NCBI RefSeq assembly: GCF_030053395.1
Contig: NZ_JASGBH010000001.1
Location: 310,001 to 374,000, forward strand
DNA from: Limnohabitans lacus
Lineage (GTDB): Bacteria > Pseudomonadota > Gammaproteobacteria > Burkholderiales > Burkholderiaceae_C
Length of the DNA: 64,000 nucleotides
Reading direction: 5' to 3'
A program made the translations under genes and the position numbers. The notes beneath the pieces were generated by a model. The model searched no databases. It saw only the letters and a program-made list of their open reading frames with translations, and was not told where the DNA came from. This document shows, piece after piece, positions 1 to 8,645 of this stretch. Numbering within the stretch: position 1 is the stretch's first letter; the number at the start of each line of letters is the position of its first letter.

Positions 1-147
1 ATCCCAGGTCTTGCGGCCCATGATGACCGGCTGGCCCAGCGTGGTGCGCTTGAAGTGCGCCAGGTCTTCGGGCAGGTGCCAGGGCAAGGTGTTGTGGACG
101 CCGATCACGCCATTGCGGGCGCGGGCATAGATCAGGTGAAGTTTCAT
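1..147 (-). CDS. folA: Dihydrofolate reductase, N-terminal part (cut by window edge)
   Basis: The first 49 codons of dihydrofolate reductase, which reduces dihydrofolate to tetrahydrofolate with NADPH in the cytoplasm. The start ATG is at 147 and the frame runs open off the left edge. Visible family features are the NGVIG loop near residue 12, the [13 protein letters not shown] segment (Met20-loop region and the acidic residue that contacts folate) and the VIMGRKTW strand near residues 41-48. It lies 31 bases downstream of thyA on the same strand. ThyA oxidises methylenetetrahydrofolate to dihydrofolate and FolA regenerates it, so the thyA-folA order is a classic functional pair. Only the C-terminal two thirds is missing, through the window boundary and not through damage. 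Confidence 0.93.
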   Translation of the reverse strand, partial: MKLHLIYARARNGVIGVHNTLPWHLPEDLAHFKRTTLGQPVIMGRKTWD

Positions 148-178
148 CTCAGGCAGGCGCCAAGGCCTCAGCAATGTG

Positions 179-1018
179 TCAAACAGCCACGGGCGCTTTG
201 ATGGCCGGATGGCACTCGTAGCCCAAGACCTCGAAGTCTTCGAATTCGTAGTCAAAGATGGAAGCGGGCTTGCGCTTGATGTTCAGCGTGGGGTAGGCCA
301 TGGGCGAGCGGCTCAGCTGCAGCTCGACCTGTTCGTGGTGATTTGAGTAAATGTGGCAATCGCCACCGGTCCAGATGAAGTCGCCCACGTCCATGTCGCA
401 TTGCTGCGCGATCATGTGGGTCAGCAGTGCATAGCTGGCGATGTTGAAGGGCACACCCAAAAAGATGTCGGCGCTGCGCTGGTAAAGCTGGCAGCTGAGT
501 TTGGGCTTGTCGCCCGCCTTTTGGGGCGGCGCCACATAGAACTGAAAGAAAGCGTGGCAAGGCATCAGCGCCATTTGGTCCAGCTCGGCCACGTTCCAGG
601 CGCTCACGATGATGCGGCGCGAGTCGGGGTTGCTTTTCAGCGTGTCCATCACCTGCTGGATCTGGTCGATGTGCCCGCCGCTGGGCGTGGGCCAATTGCG
701 CCACTGCACGCCATACACCGGGCCGAGGTCACCGTCTTCGCGGGCCCACTCGTCCCAGATGGTGCAGCCGCGCTCTTGCAGCCATTTCACATTGCTGTCG
801 CCGCGCAAAAACCACAGCAGCTCCACGATGATGGCCCGCAAAAATACCTTCTTGGTGGTGATCAGCGGGAAACCTTCGTTCAGGTCAAACCGCATTTGGT
901 GGCCAAACACGCTGCGCGTGCCGGTGCCGGTGCGGTCGCCTTTTTGCACGCCGGTCGTGTAGACATGGCGCATGAAGTCTTCGTATTGGCTGCGGATGGG
1001 GCGTGCGGGCGTGTTCAT
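179..1018 (-). CDS. thyA: Thymidylate synthase
   Basis: Converts dUMP and methylenetetrahydrofolate to dTMP and dihydrofolate. The 279-residue protein carries the DRTGTGT phosphate-binding motif at residues 28-34, the catalytic [11 protein letters not shown] motif with the nucleophile Cys154, the arginine pair in PDSRRII (about 131-137) and the [13 protein letters not shown] segment that binds folate and dUMP. It is about 15 residues longer than the 264-residue E. coli enzyme, mostly from a short N-terminal extension and a charged insertion ([11 protein letters not shown]) after the catalytic strand. The ATG at 1018 is the only sensible start. It is followed by folA on the same strand, 31 bases away, and preceded by an FAD-linked oxidase gene 35 bases upstream. 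Confidence 0.97.
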   Translation of the reverse strand: MNTPARPIRSQYEDFMRHVYTTGVQKGDRTGTGTRSVFGHQMRFDLNEGFPLITTKKVFLRAIIVELLWFLRGDSNVKWLQERGCTIWDEWAREDGDLGPVYGVQWRNWPTPSGGHIDQIQQVMDTLKSNPDSRRIIVSAWNVAELDQMALMPCHAFFQFYVAPPQKAGDKPKLSCQLYQRSADIFLGVPFNIASYALLTHMIAQQCDMDVGDFIWTGGDCHIYSNHHEQVELQLSRSPMAYPTLNIKRKPASIFDYEFEDFEVLGYECHPAIKAPVAV

Positions 1019-1052
1019 GGGGTGGAGTGTAAATGCTGTCGAATTTGTCAGA

Positions 1053-2495
1053 TCACGGGCAGTTGATGACCCGTCCTGGGTTCAGCAGGTTCTGCGGGTC
1101 CAGCGCTTTTTTCACGGCCCGCATCATGGCCAGCGCGGTGGGATCTTTGTACAAGGGCAGCTTGCCCACTTTGAGTTCGCCCACGCCATGCTCGGCGCTG
1201 ATCGAGCCGTCGTATCGGGCCACTTGCTCAAACACCAAGGTGTTGACGCGTTCTTCGTTGTCGCGCAAAAAGACTTGGCCATCGACGCCTTCGGGGGCTT
1301 GCACGTTGTAGTGCAGGTTGCCGTCGCCCAAGTGGCCAAAGTCCACCATGCGCACGCCGGGCACTTCGCGCGCTAGCAGGGCATCGGTCTCGGCCACAAA
1401 GGCCGGGATGCGCGAGACCGGGATGCTGATGTCGTGCTTGATGTTCAGGCCTTCTTCGGCCTGCGCCAAGGTGATGCTTTCGCGGATGTGCCACAGGCCC
1501 CTGGCTTGCGTCAGGTTTTCGGCCACCACCGCGTCGCTCACGCAGCCAGCTTCCAGTGCGGCTTCGAGCAAGGCTTCAAATTGAGCACGCGCATGGGCTT
1601 CGTTCTCGCTGTCGGAGTTTTCGAGTAGCACGCACCAGGGCGTGTCTTGCCAAAGCGGCACGCGCAACTGCGGGTAATGCTTGTCCACCAGGCCGAGTGC
1701 AAACTGGTTCATGACTTCAAAGCCTGTCAGGCCCGGGCCCAGGCGCTGGTGGGCCAGGCCCAGCAGATCCACCGCCGCTTGCATGCTGGGCACTGCGGCC
1801 CAAGCGGTCAGCTGCGCGGCGGGCAGGGGGTAGAGCTTCATGGTGGCAGCGGTGATGATGCCCAGCGTGCCTTCGCTGCCGATCATCAGGTTGCGCAGGT
1901 CGTAGCCGGTGTTGTCTTTGCGCAGGCCTGTCAGGCCGTTCCAGACTTCGCCTTGGGCATTGACCACTTCCAGGCCCAGGCACAGCTCGCGCGTGTTGCC
2001 GTAGCGCACCACTTGGGTGCCGCCCGCGTTGGTGCCCAGGTTGCCGCCAATCGTGCAGCTGCCTTCGGCGCCCAGGCTCAGTGGGAACAAAAATCCAGCG
2101 TTTTCGGCCGCAGCCTGCAGGTTTTGCAGCACGCAACCGGCTTCCACGGTGATGGTCAAGTTGGCCGGGTCGATCGCGCGGACCGCGTTCATGCGGGTCA
2201 TGCTCAGCACAATCTGGGTGCCCGAGTTGTCGGGCACGCCGCCCACCACCAGGCCGGTGTTGCCACCTTGCGGCACGATGGACGCGCCCGCTGCGGCGCA
2301 GGCCTTGACCACGGCGGCCACCTCTGGGGTGTTGGCGGGGCGCACCACCGCCAGGGCATGGCCTCGCACGCGTTTGCGCCAGTCTTGCTCCCAGGGGCTG
2401 AGGTCGGCACCGGGGTCGTCGTGGGTGAGCACGTGGGCCGCGCCGCAAATCTGGCGCAGTTGGGCAATCAGGTCGTGGCTGGGCAGGTCGGTCAT
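1053..2495 (-). CDS. FAD-binding oxidoreductase (GlcD / D-2-hydroxyacid dehydrogenase type)
   Basis: A 480-residue flavoprotein of the VAO/PCMH family, the group that includes glycolate oxidase GlcD, D-lactate dehydrogenase and D-2-hydroxyglutarate dehydrogenase. The N-terminal half has the FAD pyrophosphate loop [12 protein letters not shown] at residues 75-86 and the later [18 protein letters not shown] signature. The C-terminal half has [10 protein letters not shown], the probable metal-binding histidine motif, and [15 protein letters not shown] near the end. It should oxidise a D-2-hydroxy acid to the keto acid, but the substrate cannot be read from sequence. The start at 2495 (MTDLPSH) is preferred: a 39-residue upstream extension would run into the neighbouring DUF2069 gene and looks non-coding. 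The gene is 34 bases from that neighbour and 34 bases upstream of thyA, so all may share a transcript. Confidence 0.9.
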   Translation of the reverse strand: MTDLPSHDLIAQLRQICGAAHVLTHDDPGADLSPWEQDWRKRVRGHALAVVRPANTPEVAAVVKACAAAGASIVPQGGNTGLVVGGVPDNSGTQIVLSMTRMNAVRAIDPANLTITVEAGCVLQNLQAAAENAGFLFPLSLGAEGSCTIGGNLGTNAGGTQVVRYGNTRELCLGLEVVNAQGEVWNGLTGLRKDNTGYDLRNLMIGSEGTLGIITAATMKLYPLPAAQLTAWAAVPSMQAAVDLLGLAHQRLGPGLTGFEVMNQFALGLVDKHYPQLRVPLWQDTPWCVLLENSDSENEAHARAQFEALLEAALEAGCVSDAVVAENLTQARGLWHIRESITLAQAEEGLNIKHDISIPVSRIPAFVAETDALLAREVPGVRMVDFGHLGDGNLHYNVQAPEGVDGQVFLRDNEERVNTLVFEQVARYDGSISAEHGVGELKVGKLPLYKDPTALAMMRAVKKALDPQNLLNPGRVINCP

Positions 2496-2529
2496 GAGCA
2501 GGTCAGCCGGTGGCTGAAAACAAGAAAAC

Positions 2530-2937
2530 TCAATTCTTGGGCACGGGCACAAAGTTGCCCGTCGCCTTGGCGGCTTGGATGCGGATGCGCACGTGCAAGG
2601 CGCAAGCCACAAACAAGCTGGTGCACAAGATCACTTGCAGCAGGGCCAGGCCATTGGAGGGCCATTTGTCGCCCCAAGCGCGCACAACGCCTTCGGTGAA
2701 GTACAGCCAAACCAGCAGGCTCACCCAGCGGTAGGTGTACATGCGGTGTTTGAGCAAACCGGCCAGCGGCAGGCACAAAGGCAGCACCTTGATGGCCCAC
2801 CACGAGCCGCCCGGGCGCAGCGGCGCCAGCCACAACTCCCAGGCCAAGCCCACCAAAATCAGGCCGAGCAAGCTGCCCACGGCAAGCCAGCGCGTGAAAT
2901 TCACGCCAGAGGGGATGTTGTCAGTATTTGTGTTCAT
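2530..2937 (-). CDS. DUF2069 family integral membrane protein
   Basis: A 135-residue membrane protein of the DUF2069 group, common in beta- and gammaproteobacteria and without a known function. Four hydrophobic segments are visible: around residues 15-36 (LAVGSLLGLILVGLAW), 45-62, 70-90 (WVSLLVWLYFTEGVVRAW) and 98-120. The short C-terminus is basic. The start was set at the ATG at 2937; an upstream in-frame extension would cross the start of the divergent yihY gene at 2959, leaving no promoter room. It runs leftward toward the FAD oxidase and thyA. Confidence 0.8.
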   Translation of the reverse strand: MNTNTDNIPSGVNFTRWLAVGSLLGLILVGLAWELWLAPLRPGGSWWAIKVLPLCLPLAGLLKHRMYTYRWVSLLVWLYFTEGVVRAWGDKWPSNGLALLQVILCTSLFVACALHVRIRIQAAKATGNFVPVPKN

Positions 2938-2958
2938 GGCGGTGGCATCATACCGGTC

Positions 2959-4218
2959 ATGAAATCCCTTCCTCCCGTGCTGACTTGGCGCGAACATTTC
3001 AAAGCTTGGTGGCAAGAGCTGACCGAGTTGCCTTGGCGTCAGATGCTGGGTGTTCTGGCGCAGCGATTTCGCGATGCGCGTTTGGGCGTGAGCGCCAGTT
3101 CTTTGACCTTCACCACAGTGCTGGCCTTGGTGCCTTTGTTTGTCGTGGGTCTGTCGGTGTTTGCGGCCTTTCCGGTGTTTGGCAAGTTCCAGGACACCAT
3201 CCAGCGCTGGCTGATCGACAGCCTGGTGCCCGAGAGCATTTCGCGCCAGGTGCTGAACTACCTGACGCAGTTCTCACGCAAAGCCAGCCGCTTGGGCGCA
3301 GTGGGTTTGGTGGCGGTGGTCATGACGGCCGTGGCTTTGATGGTGACCATCGAGCGCACCTTGGGGCAAATTTGGCGCGTTGACCGGCAGCGGCCCCTGG
3401 CGCAACGGGTCTTGCTGTACTGGTCGGCCATCACTTTGGGCCCTTTGTTTCTGGGCGCCAGTCTGGCCATCACCTCGTATGTGGTGACCGCCTCGCAAGA
3501 TGTGGTGAACGTTTTGCCCGGCATCGTGCGCGGTTTGCTCGATGGGGTGGAGTTCTTCTTGTTGGTGGCGTGCCTGAGCGGCTTGTATTTTTATGTGCCC
3601 AACGCTCGGGTCCAGTGGCGCCATGCCCTGACGGCAGGCTTCTTGGTCGCTGGTGGCATCGAGATCGCCAAGAAACTGTTGGCGGTGTACCTGACGCAAT
3701 TTCCGACGTATTCGCTGATTTATGGCGCGTTTGCGGCGGTGCCGATCTTGCTGGTCTGGATTTATGTGACTTGGGTGATCGTGCTTTTGGGCGCCGTGAT
3801 CGCGGCCAGCATGCCCGAGGTGAGGCGCCAGCATTTGCGCCAGCCCGAGGGGGCCGGTTGGTCGTTCCGTGTGGCGCTGGAGGTGTTGGCCGCCTTGCAT
3901 GCCGCCCGCCAAACGGCACCCCACGGCATGACGGCCGATGCCATGAGCGTGCAGCTGCGCCTGGATGTGCGTGAGGTCAATGGGGTGCTCGAAGTCTTGC
4001 GCGGCTTGGACTGGGTGGGCTTGTTGCGCGACGACGGTGGGCCGCAGGCTTCACGCCATGTGCTGCTGATCAACCCCACCGAGACGCAGGCAGGGCCCTT
4101 GGTCAATCGATTGCTGTTGCGCCAAGAATCGGCGTCTTATCCCTTCTGGATGGCGACAGGCCTGGACCAAACGCCTTTGTCCAGCATGTTGCCTATCGCA
4201 TGGACCCCTCAGCATTGA
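2959..4218 (+). CDS. YihY/BrkB family inner-membrane protein
   Basis: A 419-residue polytopic membrane protein of the YihY/BrkB family, once misnamed ribonuclease BN. About six hydrophobic segments are visible, starting with the conserved SSLTFTTVLALVPLFVVGLS region near residue 48 and ending with AAVPILLVWIYVTWVIVLLG near residue 270. The last 130 residues are soluble; the stretch from HGMTADAMSVQL to LDWVGLLR resembles a winged-helix-like tail. The family has been linked to envelope functions, but no reaction is known. The start is the ATG at 2959, in frame with a 128-codon upstream open stretch that is antisense to DUF2069 and not coding. It is divergent from DUF2069, with only 21 bases between the starts. 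Confidence 0.9.
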   Translation: MKSLPPVLTWREHFKAWWQELTELPWRQMLGVLAQRFRDARLGVSASSLTFTTVLALVPLFVVGLSVFAAFPVFGKFQDTIQRWLIDSLVPESISRQVLNYLTQFSRKASRLGAVGLVAVVMTAVALMVTIERTLGQIWRVDRQRPLAQRVLLYWSAITLGPLFLGASLAITSYVVTASQDVVNVLPGIVRGLLDGVEFFLLVACLSGLYFYVPNARVQWRHALTAGFLVAGGIEIAKKLLAVYLTQFPTYSLIYGAFAAVPILLVWIYVTWVIVLLGAVIAASMPEVRRQHLRQPEGAGWSFRVALEVLAALHAARQTAPHGMTADAMSVQLRLDVREVNGVLEVLRGLDWVGLLRDDGGPQASRHVLLINPTETQAGPLVNRLLLRQESASYPFWMATGLDQTPLSSMLPIAWTPQH

Positions 4219-4222
4219 GGGG
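4205..4222. terminator. Hairpin at the yihY stop codon between convergent genes
   Basis: A perfect 7-bp stem (CCCCTCA / TGAGGGG) with loop GCAT spans the TGA stop of the yihY gene at 4216-4218. It lies between convergent genes. It has no clear U tract, so termination is only a guess. Confidence 0.35.
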
Positions 4223-4236
4223 ACCTGGATTCACCC

Positions 4237-4536
4237 TCAAAAGGGGATCTTGCCCTTCCAGATGTCCTTGTACATGACCCAGTCCCCCATGAAGCTGTAG
4301 AGGGGGCGCTTGAAGCTGGCGGGTTTGTTTTTCTCAAAGCCAAAGTGGCCGATCCACGCGCAGCCATAGCCACACAGCAGGCCATACAAAAAGTATTGCG
4401 GCTTGCCGGTGTAGGCGAGCATGGCCAAGCAGATCAGTGACAGCGTGCTGCCCACAAAGTGCAAACGGCGGCAGGTGCGGTTGTTGTGCTCGCTCAAATA
4501 AAAGGGGTAGAACTCGGCAAAGCTGCTGTGGGTCAT
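4237..4536 (-). CDS. Mpo1-like / DUF962 family small membrane protein
   Basis: A 99-residue protein matching the DUF962/Mpo1-like family. It begins with SFAEFYPFYLSEHNNRTCRRLHF, where the family's conserved YL.EH.....R..H pattern is clear, followed by two hydrophobic segments (residues 27-43 and 48-65) with GHFGFEKNKPA between them and the tail. Yeast Mpo1 is a Fe(II)-dependent dioxygenase for alpha-oxidation of 2-hydroxy fatty acids, and the conserved histidines here (in EHNNR, RLHF and IGHFGFE) match that. A lipid-related role is family inference. The ATG at 4536 is used. It sits 19 bases upstream of the end of the P450 gene on the same strand and is convergent with yihY. Confidence 0.85.
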   Translation of the reverse strand: MTHSSFAEFYPFYLSEHNNRTCRRLHFVGSTLSLICLAMLAYTGKPQYFLYGLLCGYGCAWIGHFGFEKNKPASFKRPLYSFMGDWVMYKDIWKGKIPF

Positions 4537-4555
4537 GGTTGTCTTCTCTTGTGTT

Positions 4556-5869
4556 TTAACGGGTGCTGAAGGGGGCGCTCAAAAAGCCTCTGAAACGGGC
4601 TCGCCCACCGCGCTCGGGTTCGCGGGTCAAGCGGTACTCGGGAAAGCGCCGCAAAAAGCGGCCAATCGCGATGCGGCCTTCCAGTCGCGCCAAGCTCAGG
4701 CCTGCGCACTGGTGCACGCCAAAGCCAAAAGCCAGGTGCTTGTTGCCGGTGCGGCGCAGGTCCAGCTGCTCGGGATTTTCATAAACCGCCGGGTCGCGGT
4801 TGGCCGCGCCAATGCACAGCGTGACCAAGGCGCCTGCGGGCAAATCCACCCCATTGACCTGCGTGGCTTGCAAGGCGCGGCGGTTGCCCAGTTGGTTGGA
4901 CGACTCAAAGCGCAGGAATTCGTCCACCGCCAAACCCAGGATCTGTTCCTCGGCTTCTTCGTCGGGGGCTTGCTGCAGGTCCGACAACAGGCGCATGCGC
5001 TGCTCGGGCCATTCTTGCAGGCTGATGAGTGCGTTGCCAATCAGGTTGGTGGTCGTTTCGTGTCCGGCGTTGAGCAGGAAGACACAGTTTTGCAAAAGCT
5101 CGACTTCGCTCAAGGCGTCGCCATTGTCCTCGCCTTGGATCAAGCGGGTCAGCACATCGTGCTCGGGGTCGCCCGGGTGCTGGCGACGCTGGGCCACCAG
5201 CTCGCGCAGGTAGGCCAAAAATTCATTCACGCTGCGGTTGCCCAAGGCTTCTTGTTCGGGCGTGAGCGAGGGCTCCAGTGCGCCCAGAATGGCCAGCGAC
5301 CAGGCACGCAAAGGTTCGCGGTCGGCATGCGGCACATCCAGCAAGTTGCCGATGATCTCCACCGGAATGGCCGAGGCAAAGTCCTCGATCAGGTCGCCGC
5401 CGCCTTGAGCCTCGATCTTGTCCAGCAGGCTGTCGACCAGACTGATCAGACCAGGCTCCATGGCCTCGATGGCGCGGCGGGTGAGGGCGCCCATGATCAG
5501 GCGGCGCACCCGGGTGTGCAGCGGCGGGTCGTTGAAGACCAGGCTGTGGGTGTGGTGCTCAAACAGCGGGGCTACACCGCCAGCGGCGGTGTAGGGCGGC
5601 TGGTTGAAGGGCGCGTGGTTGTATTTGGGGCCGAACTCGACTTGTTTGTCTGAGCTGAAGACCTTGGCGTCGCGGTACACCGCCACCAAGTCGGCATGGC
5701 GCGTGAGGAAGTACGAGCCATCGGGCATGCGCTTGAAGGGCTCGGTCTCGCGCAGCGCGGCATAGACCGGATAGGGGTTGTCCAAAAAATCGCGCGGCAG
5801 CGCACGCAAGTCCAGCGTTCGGGCAATGTCTTGCGCCCGCTTGGGCGACAAGGGTGGGGTGATGCTCAT
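4556..5869 (-). CDS. Cytochrome P450
   Basis: A soluble bacterial class P450 of 437 residues. The I-helix oxygen-activation motif AGHETTTNLI, the ExxR pair in EFLRFES and the heme-ligand loop FGFGVHQCAGLSLARLE with its cysteine thiolate are all visible, as is the meander region NRDPAVYENPEQLDLRR. It should hydroxylate an unknown substrate and needs a ferredoxin and reductase, neither of which is encoded nearby. Its ATG overlaps the stop of the upstream alpha/beta hydrolase (ATGA at 5866-5869), and that gene in turn overlaps metY, so the three genes appear translationally coupled. No signal or membrane anchor is present. Confidence 0.95.
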   Translation of the reverse strand: MSITPPLSPKRAQDIARTLDLRALPRDFLDNPYPVYAALRETEPFKRMPDGSYFLTRHADLVAVYRDAKVFSSDKQVEFGPKYNHAPFNQPPYTAAGGVAPLFEHHTHSLVFNDPPLHTRVRRLIMGALTRRAIEAMEPGLISLVDSLLDKIEAQGGGDLIEDFASAIPVEIIGNLLDVPHADREPLRAWSLAILGALEPSLTPEQEALGNRSVNEFLAYLRELVAQRRQHPGDPEHDVLTRLIQGEDNGDALSEVELLQNCVFLLNAGHETTTNLIGNALISLQEWPEQRMRLLSDLQQAPDEEAEEQILGLAVDEFLRFESSNQLGNRRALQATQVNGVDLPAGALVTLCIGAANRDPAVYENPEQLDLRRTGNKHLAFGFGVHQCAGLSLARLEGRIAIGRFLRRFPEYRLTREPERGGRARFRGFLSAPFSTR

Positions 5870-6684
5870 GGTTTCAGGAAATCTTTGAGGGCTTGCAGTA
5901 CGCCTTCAGGCGCTTCGGTCATCAGCGAATGACCTGCATGCAACTGCGCCACGGTGGGGTGGGCACACAGCTGGATCAGGCTTTGCGCGGCTTTGGGCGG
6001 CGTCATCTGATCGGCCTTGCCCAGCACAAACAAGGTGGGGCAAGTCACTTGTGGCATGGCCTTTTCGGCGCCGGCATAGCTGTCGCAGGCTTTGAAGCCG
6101 GTGTGGAACACATTGACCTGGGTGTTGCTGGCCAGCACGCGGCGCATGAGTGCCTTGCTGCCGCCATACAGCCAAGTGCCGGGGCCCAGGGCCGAAGGCG
6201 GTGGCGCCAATGTGGAGTGTGAAAAGCTGTTGACCATGTCGATAGCCTTGAACGGTGCGCTGACCGACAAGTCGAGCAGGGCGGGCGAGACGCGCATCGG
6301 GTAGGCCGTGCCGACCATGACCAGACGGCTGACCCGGCCAGGGGATTGGACGGCATCGCGTGCCGTGGCTTCCAGCGCAATCAGCGAGCCGAAGCTGTGG
6401 CCGATCAAGGCGGCCCGCTCAATCTTCAGGGCGTCGAGCAAAGCGATGACGGTGTCGGCCGCTTCTTCCACACTTTGCGGGGGAGTGCCTGCGCTTTTGC
6501 AGTGGCCCGGCAGGTCGATGGCCAACACGTTCCAGCCGTGGTGCGCCAGGTAGCGGGTTTGCAAAATCCAGACGCTGTGGTCGTTGAGCACACCGTGGAT
6601 GAAGACGGCCGTGGGTTGTGCGGGATTGAAGTCTTTGCCGCCGGTGTAGGCGTAGAGCTCGTGGCCTTGGACAGAAATTTTCAT
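5866..6684 (-). CDS. Alpha/beta fold hydrolase
   Basis: A 272-residue alpha/beta hydrolase. The oxyanion region AVFIHGVLNDHSVW lies near residue 27, the nucleophile elbow GHSFGSLIALEAT has its serine near residue 102, and the catalytic histidine is in LHAGHSLMTEAPEGV near residue 252. An acid lies in the FVLGKADQMTPP stretch. It is likely an esterase or C-C bond hydrolase; the substrate is unknown. Its start overlaps the metY stop and its stop overlaps the P450 start, both through ATGA, so it is the middle gene of a coupled three-gene chain. This hints at a shared pathway or simply shared transcription. Confidence 0.88.
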   Translation of the reverse strand: MKISVQGHELYAYTGGKDFNPAQPTAVFIHGVLNDHSVWILQTRYLAHHGWNVLAIDLPGHCKSAGTPPQSVEEAADTVIALLDALKIERAALIGHSFGSLIALEATARDAVQSPGRVSRLVMVGTAYPMRVSPALLDLSVSAPFKAIDMVNSFSHSTLAPPPSALGPGTWLYGGSKALMRRVLASNTQVNVFHTGFKACDSYAGAEKAMPQVTCPTLFVLGKADQMTPPKAAQSLIQLCAHPTVAQLHAGHSLMTEAPEGVLQALKDFLKP

Positions 6685-7979
6685 GCGGCTTTCTCCGCAG
6701 CCTTCAGGGCTTTTTTCAGGTCATCGATCAAATCGTCGGGGTCTTCCAGGCCAATCGACAGGCGGATCGTGCCGGGGCCAATGCCGCTGGCGGCCAAGGC
6801 TTCATCGCTCATGCGAAAGTGCGTGGTGCTGGCCGGGTGGATCACCAGGCTGCGGCAGTCGCCCACATTGGCCAGGTGGCTGAAGACCTTGAGGGTTTCG
6901 ATGAACTTTTGCCCTTGGGTACGGCTGCCCTGGATGTCGAAGCTGAACACCGAGCCAGCGCCGCGAGGCAACAGCTTTTGCGCGAGCTGATGCGAAGGGT
7001 GTGTCTCCAACATGGGGTGGCCCACGCGGCTGACCAGCGGGTGTGCTGCCAAAAAGGCCACCACCTTTTCGGTGTTGCCCATGTGGCGGGCCATGCGCAA
7101 GGGCAAGGTCTCGATGCCTTGCAAGATCAGCCAGGCGGTGTGCGGGCTCATACAGGCCCCAAAGTCGCGCAGGCCTTCGCGGCGGGCGCGCAACAAGAAG
7201 GCGCCCACGGTGCTTTCTTCGCTGAAGACCATGTTGTGAAAGCCCTCGTAGGCTTGGCTCAGCTCGGCAAATTTGCCGGACTTGTCCCAGTCAAAGCTGC
7301 CGCCATCGACCACCACGCCGCCCACCACGGTGCCGTGGCCCGACAAAAACTTGGTGGCCGAGTGGTAGACCAGATCGGCCCCGTGGTCAAAAGGCTTGAT
7401 CAGCCAGGGCGAGGTCAAGGTGGAGTCCACCAACAGGGGCACACCGGCTTCGTGCGCGATGGCGCTGATGGCCGGGATGTCCAGCACGTCCAAGCCCGGG
7501 TTGCCCACGGTCTCGCCAAAAAACAGCTTGGTGTTGGGCTGCACGGCGGCTTTCCACGCGTCCAGATCGCCCGGTTTGACAAAGGTGGTGCTGATGCCAA
7601 AACGGCTGAGCGTGTAGTGCAGCAAGTTGTGTGAGCCGCCATACAAAGCGGTGGACGCCACGATGTGCGAGCCCGCACCCATGAGGGTGGCAATGCTCAG
7701 GTGCAGCGCCGCTTGGCCGCTGGCGGTGGTGATGGCGCCAATGCCGCCTTCGAGGGCCGAGATGCGCTGCTCCAGCACCGCGTTGGTGGGGTTGCTGATG
7801 CGGCTGTAGACGTGGCCCGGGCGCTCCAGGTTGAACAGGGCGGCAGCCTGGTCGCTGGACTCGAACACAAACGAGGTGGTCAGGTGGATCGGCACAGCGC
7901 GGGCGCCGGTGCTGGGGTCGGGTTCGGCGCCTGCGTGCAGGGCGAGGGTGTCAAATCCGGGGTCGCTGTAACCAGCCAT
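6681..7979 (-). CDS. metY: O-acetylhomoserine aminocarboxypropyltransferase (sulfhydrylase)
   Basis: A 432-residue PLP enzyme of the Cys/Met metabolism family, which makes homocysteine from O-acetylhomoserine and sulfide. The N-terminus FDTLALHAGAEPDPSTGARAVP is typical of MetY, followed by YSRISNPTNAVLEQRISALEGG. The PLP lysine is in YHSATKFLSGHGTVVGG near residue 210. The length of about 430 residues distinguishes MetY from the shorter (about 390) MetB/MetZ enzymes. It is the first gene of a leftward chain with an alpha/beta hydrolase and a P450, with ATGA overlap at 6681-6684. It is divergent from the CBS-domain gene, with 114 bases between the starts. Confidence 0.92.
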   Translation of the reverse strand: MAGYSDPGFDTLALHAGAEPDPSTGARAVPIHLTTSFVFESSDQAAALFNLERPGHVYSRISNPTNAVLEQRISALEGGIGAITTASGQAALHLSIATLMGAGSHIVASTALYGGSHNLLHYTLSRFGISTTFVKPGDLDAWKAAVQPNTKLFFGETVGNPGLDVLDIPAISAIAHEAGVPLLVDSTLTSPWLIKPFDHGADLVYHSATKFLSGHGTVVGGVVVDGGSFDWDKSGKFAELSQAYEGFHNMVFSEESTVGAFLLRARREGLRDFGACMSPHTAWLILQGIETLPLRMARHMGNTEKVVAFLAAHPLVSRVGHPMLETHPSHQLAQKLLPRGAGSVFSFDIQGSRTQGQKFIETLKVFSHLANVGDCRSLVIHPASTTHFRMSDEALAASGIGPGTIRLSIGLEDPDDLIDDLKKALKAAEKAA

Positions 7980-8093
7980 GAAAAGTCTCCGAAAAAGAAA
8001 GTATGCGGCAAGCTTGTTTCGCTACGCTTTGCATCCATTGTGGGCTATATTGAGAACCAAATTCACCTCGGTTCGACCCTCAGGAGACACACC

Positions 8094-8558
8094 ATGAAAG
8101 TCAGCGACATCCTCCGCGTCAAAGGCAACACCTTGTTCACCGTGATGCCCGATGAACCCTTGGGCACGGCCATGAGTTTCATGGCTGAAAAAGACATCGG
8201 CTCCCTGGTGGTGATGGCCAAAGGCGAGCTGGCCGGCATGCTCACTTTCCGTGAGGTGATCCAGCGCATCGTCAAAAACGGCGGTCAGGTGGGCAACACC
8301 ACCGTCAACGATGCGATGGACAGCACGCCCATGACTTGCAGCAGCGAAACCGATCTGGACGAAGTGCGCCGCATGATGCTGGACCGCCATGCCCGTTACA
8401 TGCCCGTCATGGACGGCCGCATGCTCATGGGCGTGATCAGTTTCTACGACGTGGCCAAGGCCGTGGTCGATGGCCAGAACTTCGAAAACAAGATGCTCAA
8501 GGCCTACATCCGCGACTGGCCCGACGAAGCCAACGCCGAGCCTGCTGTCAAAATCTGA
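8094..8558 (+). CDS. CBS-domain pair protein
   Basis: A 154-residue protein made of two CBS domains (about residues 1-62 and 72-130), which as a pair usually bind adenine nucleotides. Visible features are VSDILRVKGNTLFTVMPDEPLGTA in the first repeat and VNDAMDSTPMTCSSETDLDEVRRMM in the second, each followed by a strand and helix. There is no enzymatic domain, so it is probably a stand-alone energy or ligand sensor. The start at 8094 is preceded by CAGGAGAC, a strong ribosome site; the in-frame stretch upstream belongs to the divergent promoter region. A strong intrinsic terminator follows. Confidence 0.88.
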   Translation: MKVSDILRVKGNTLFTVMPDEPLGTAMSFMAEKDIGSLVVMAKGELAGMLTFREVIQRIVKNGGQVGNTTVNDAMDSTPMTCSSETDLDEVRRMMLDRHARYMPVMDGRMLMGVISFYDVAKAVVDGQNFENKMLKAYIRDWPDEANAEPAVKI

Positions 8559-8574
8559 GCTCACCCACCCCTTC

Positions 8575-8610
8575 AAAGGGCCTGACGCAGCGCTTGCGTC
8601 AGGCCCTTTT
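8575..8610 (+). terminator. Strong intrinsic terminator after the CBS gene
   Basis: A perfect 15-bp stem (8575-8589 with 8595-8609), loop GCGCT, ending in a TTTT run. It separates the CBS gene from aroC. Confidence 0.85.
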
Positions 8611-8645
8611 CCATTGGGACGCCGCCATTCGGGGATAATCCACGC

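Noticed and set aside
353..1066. 237-codon frame antisense to thyA
   Set aside because: Shadow of thyA, which has all catalytic motifs.
7980..8093. SAM riboswitch upstream of metY
   Set aside because: The 114-base divergent region has no recognisable SAM-I or SAM-II fold by eye.
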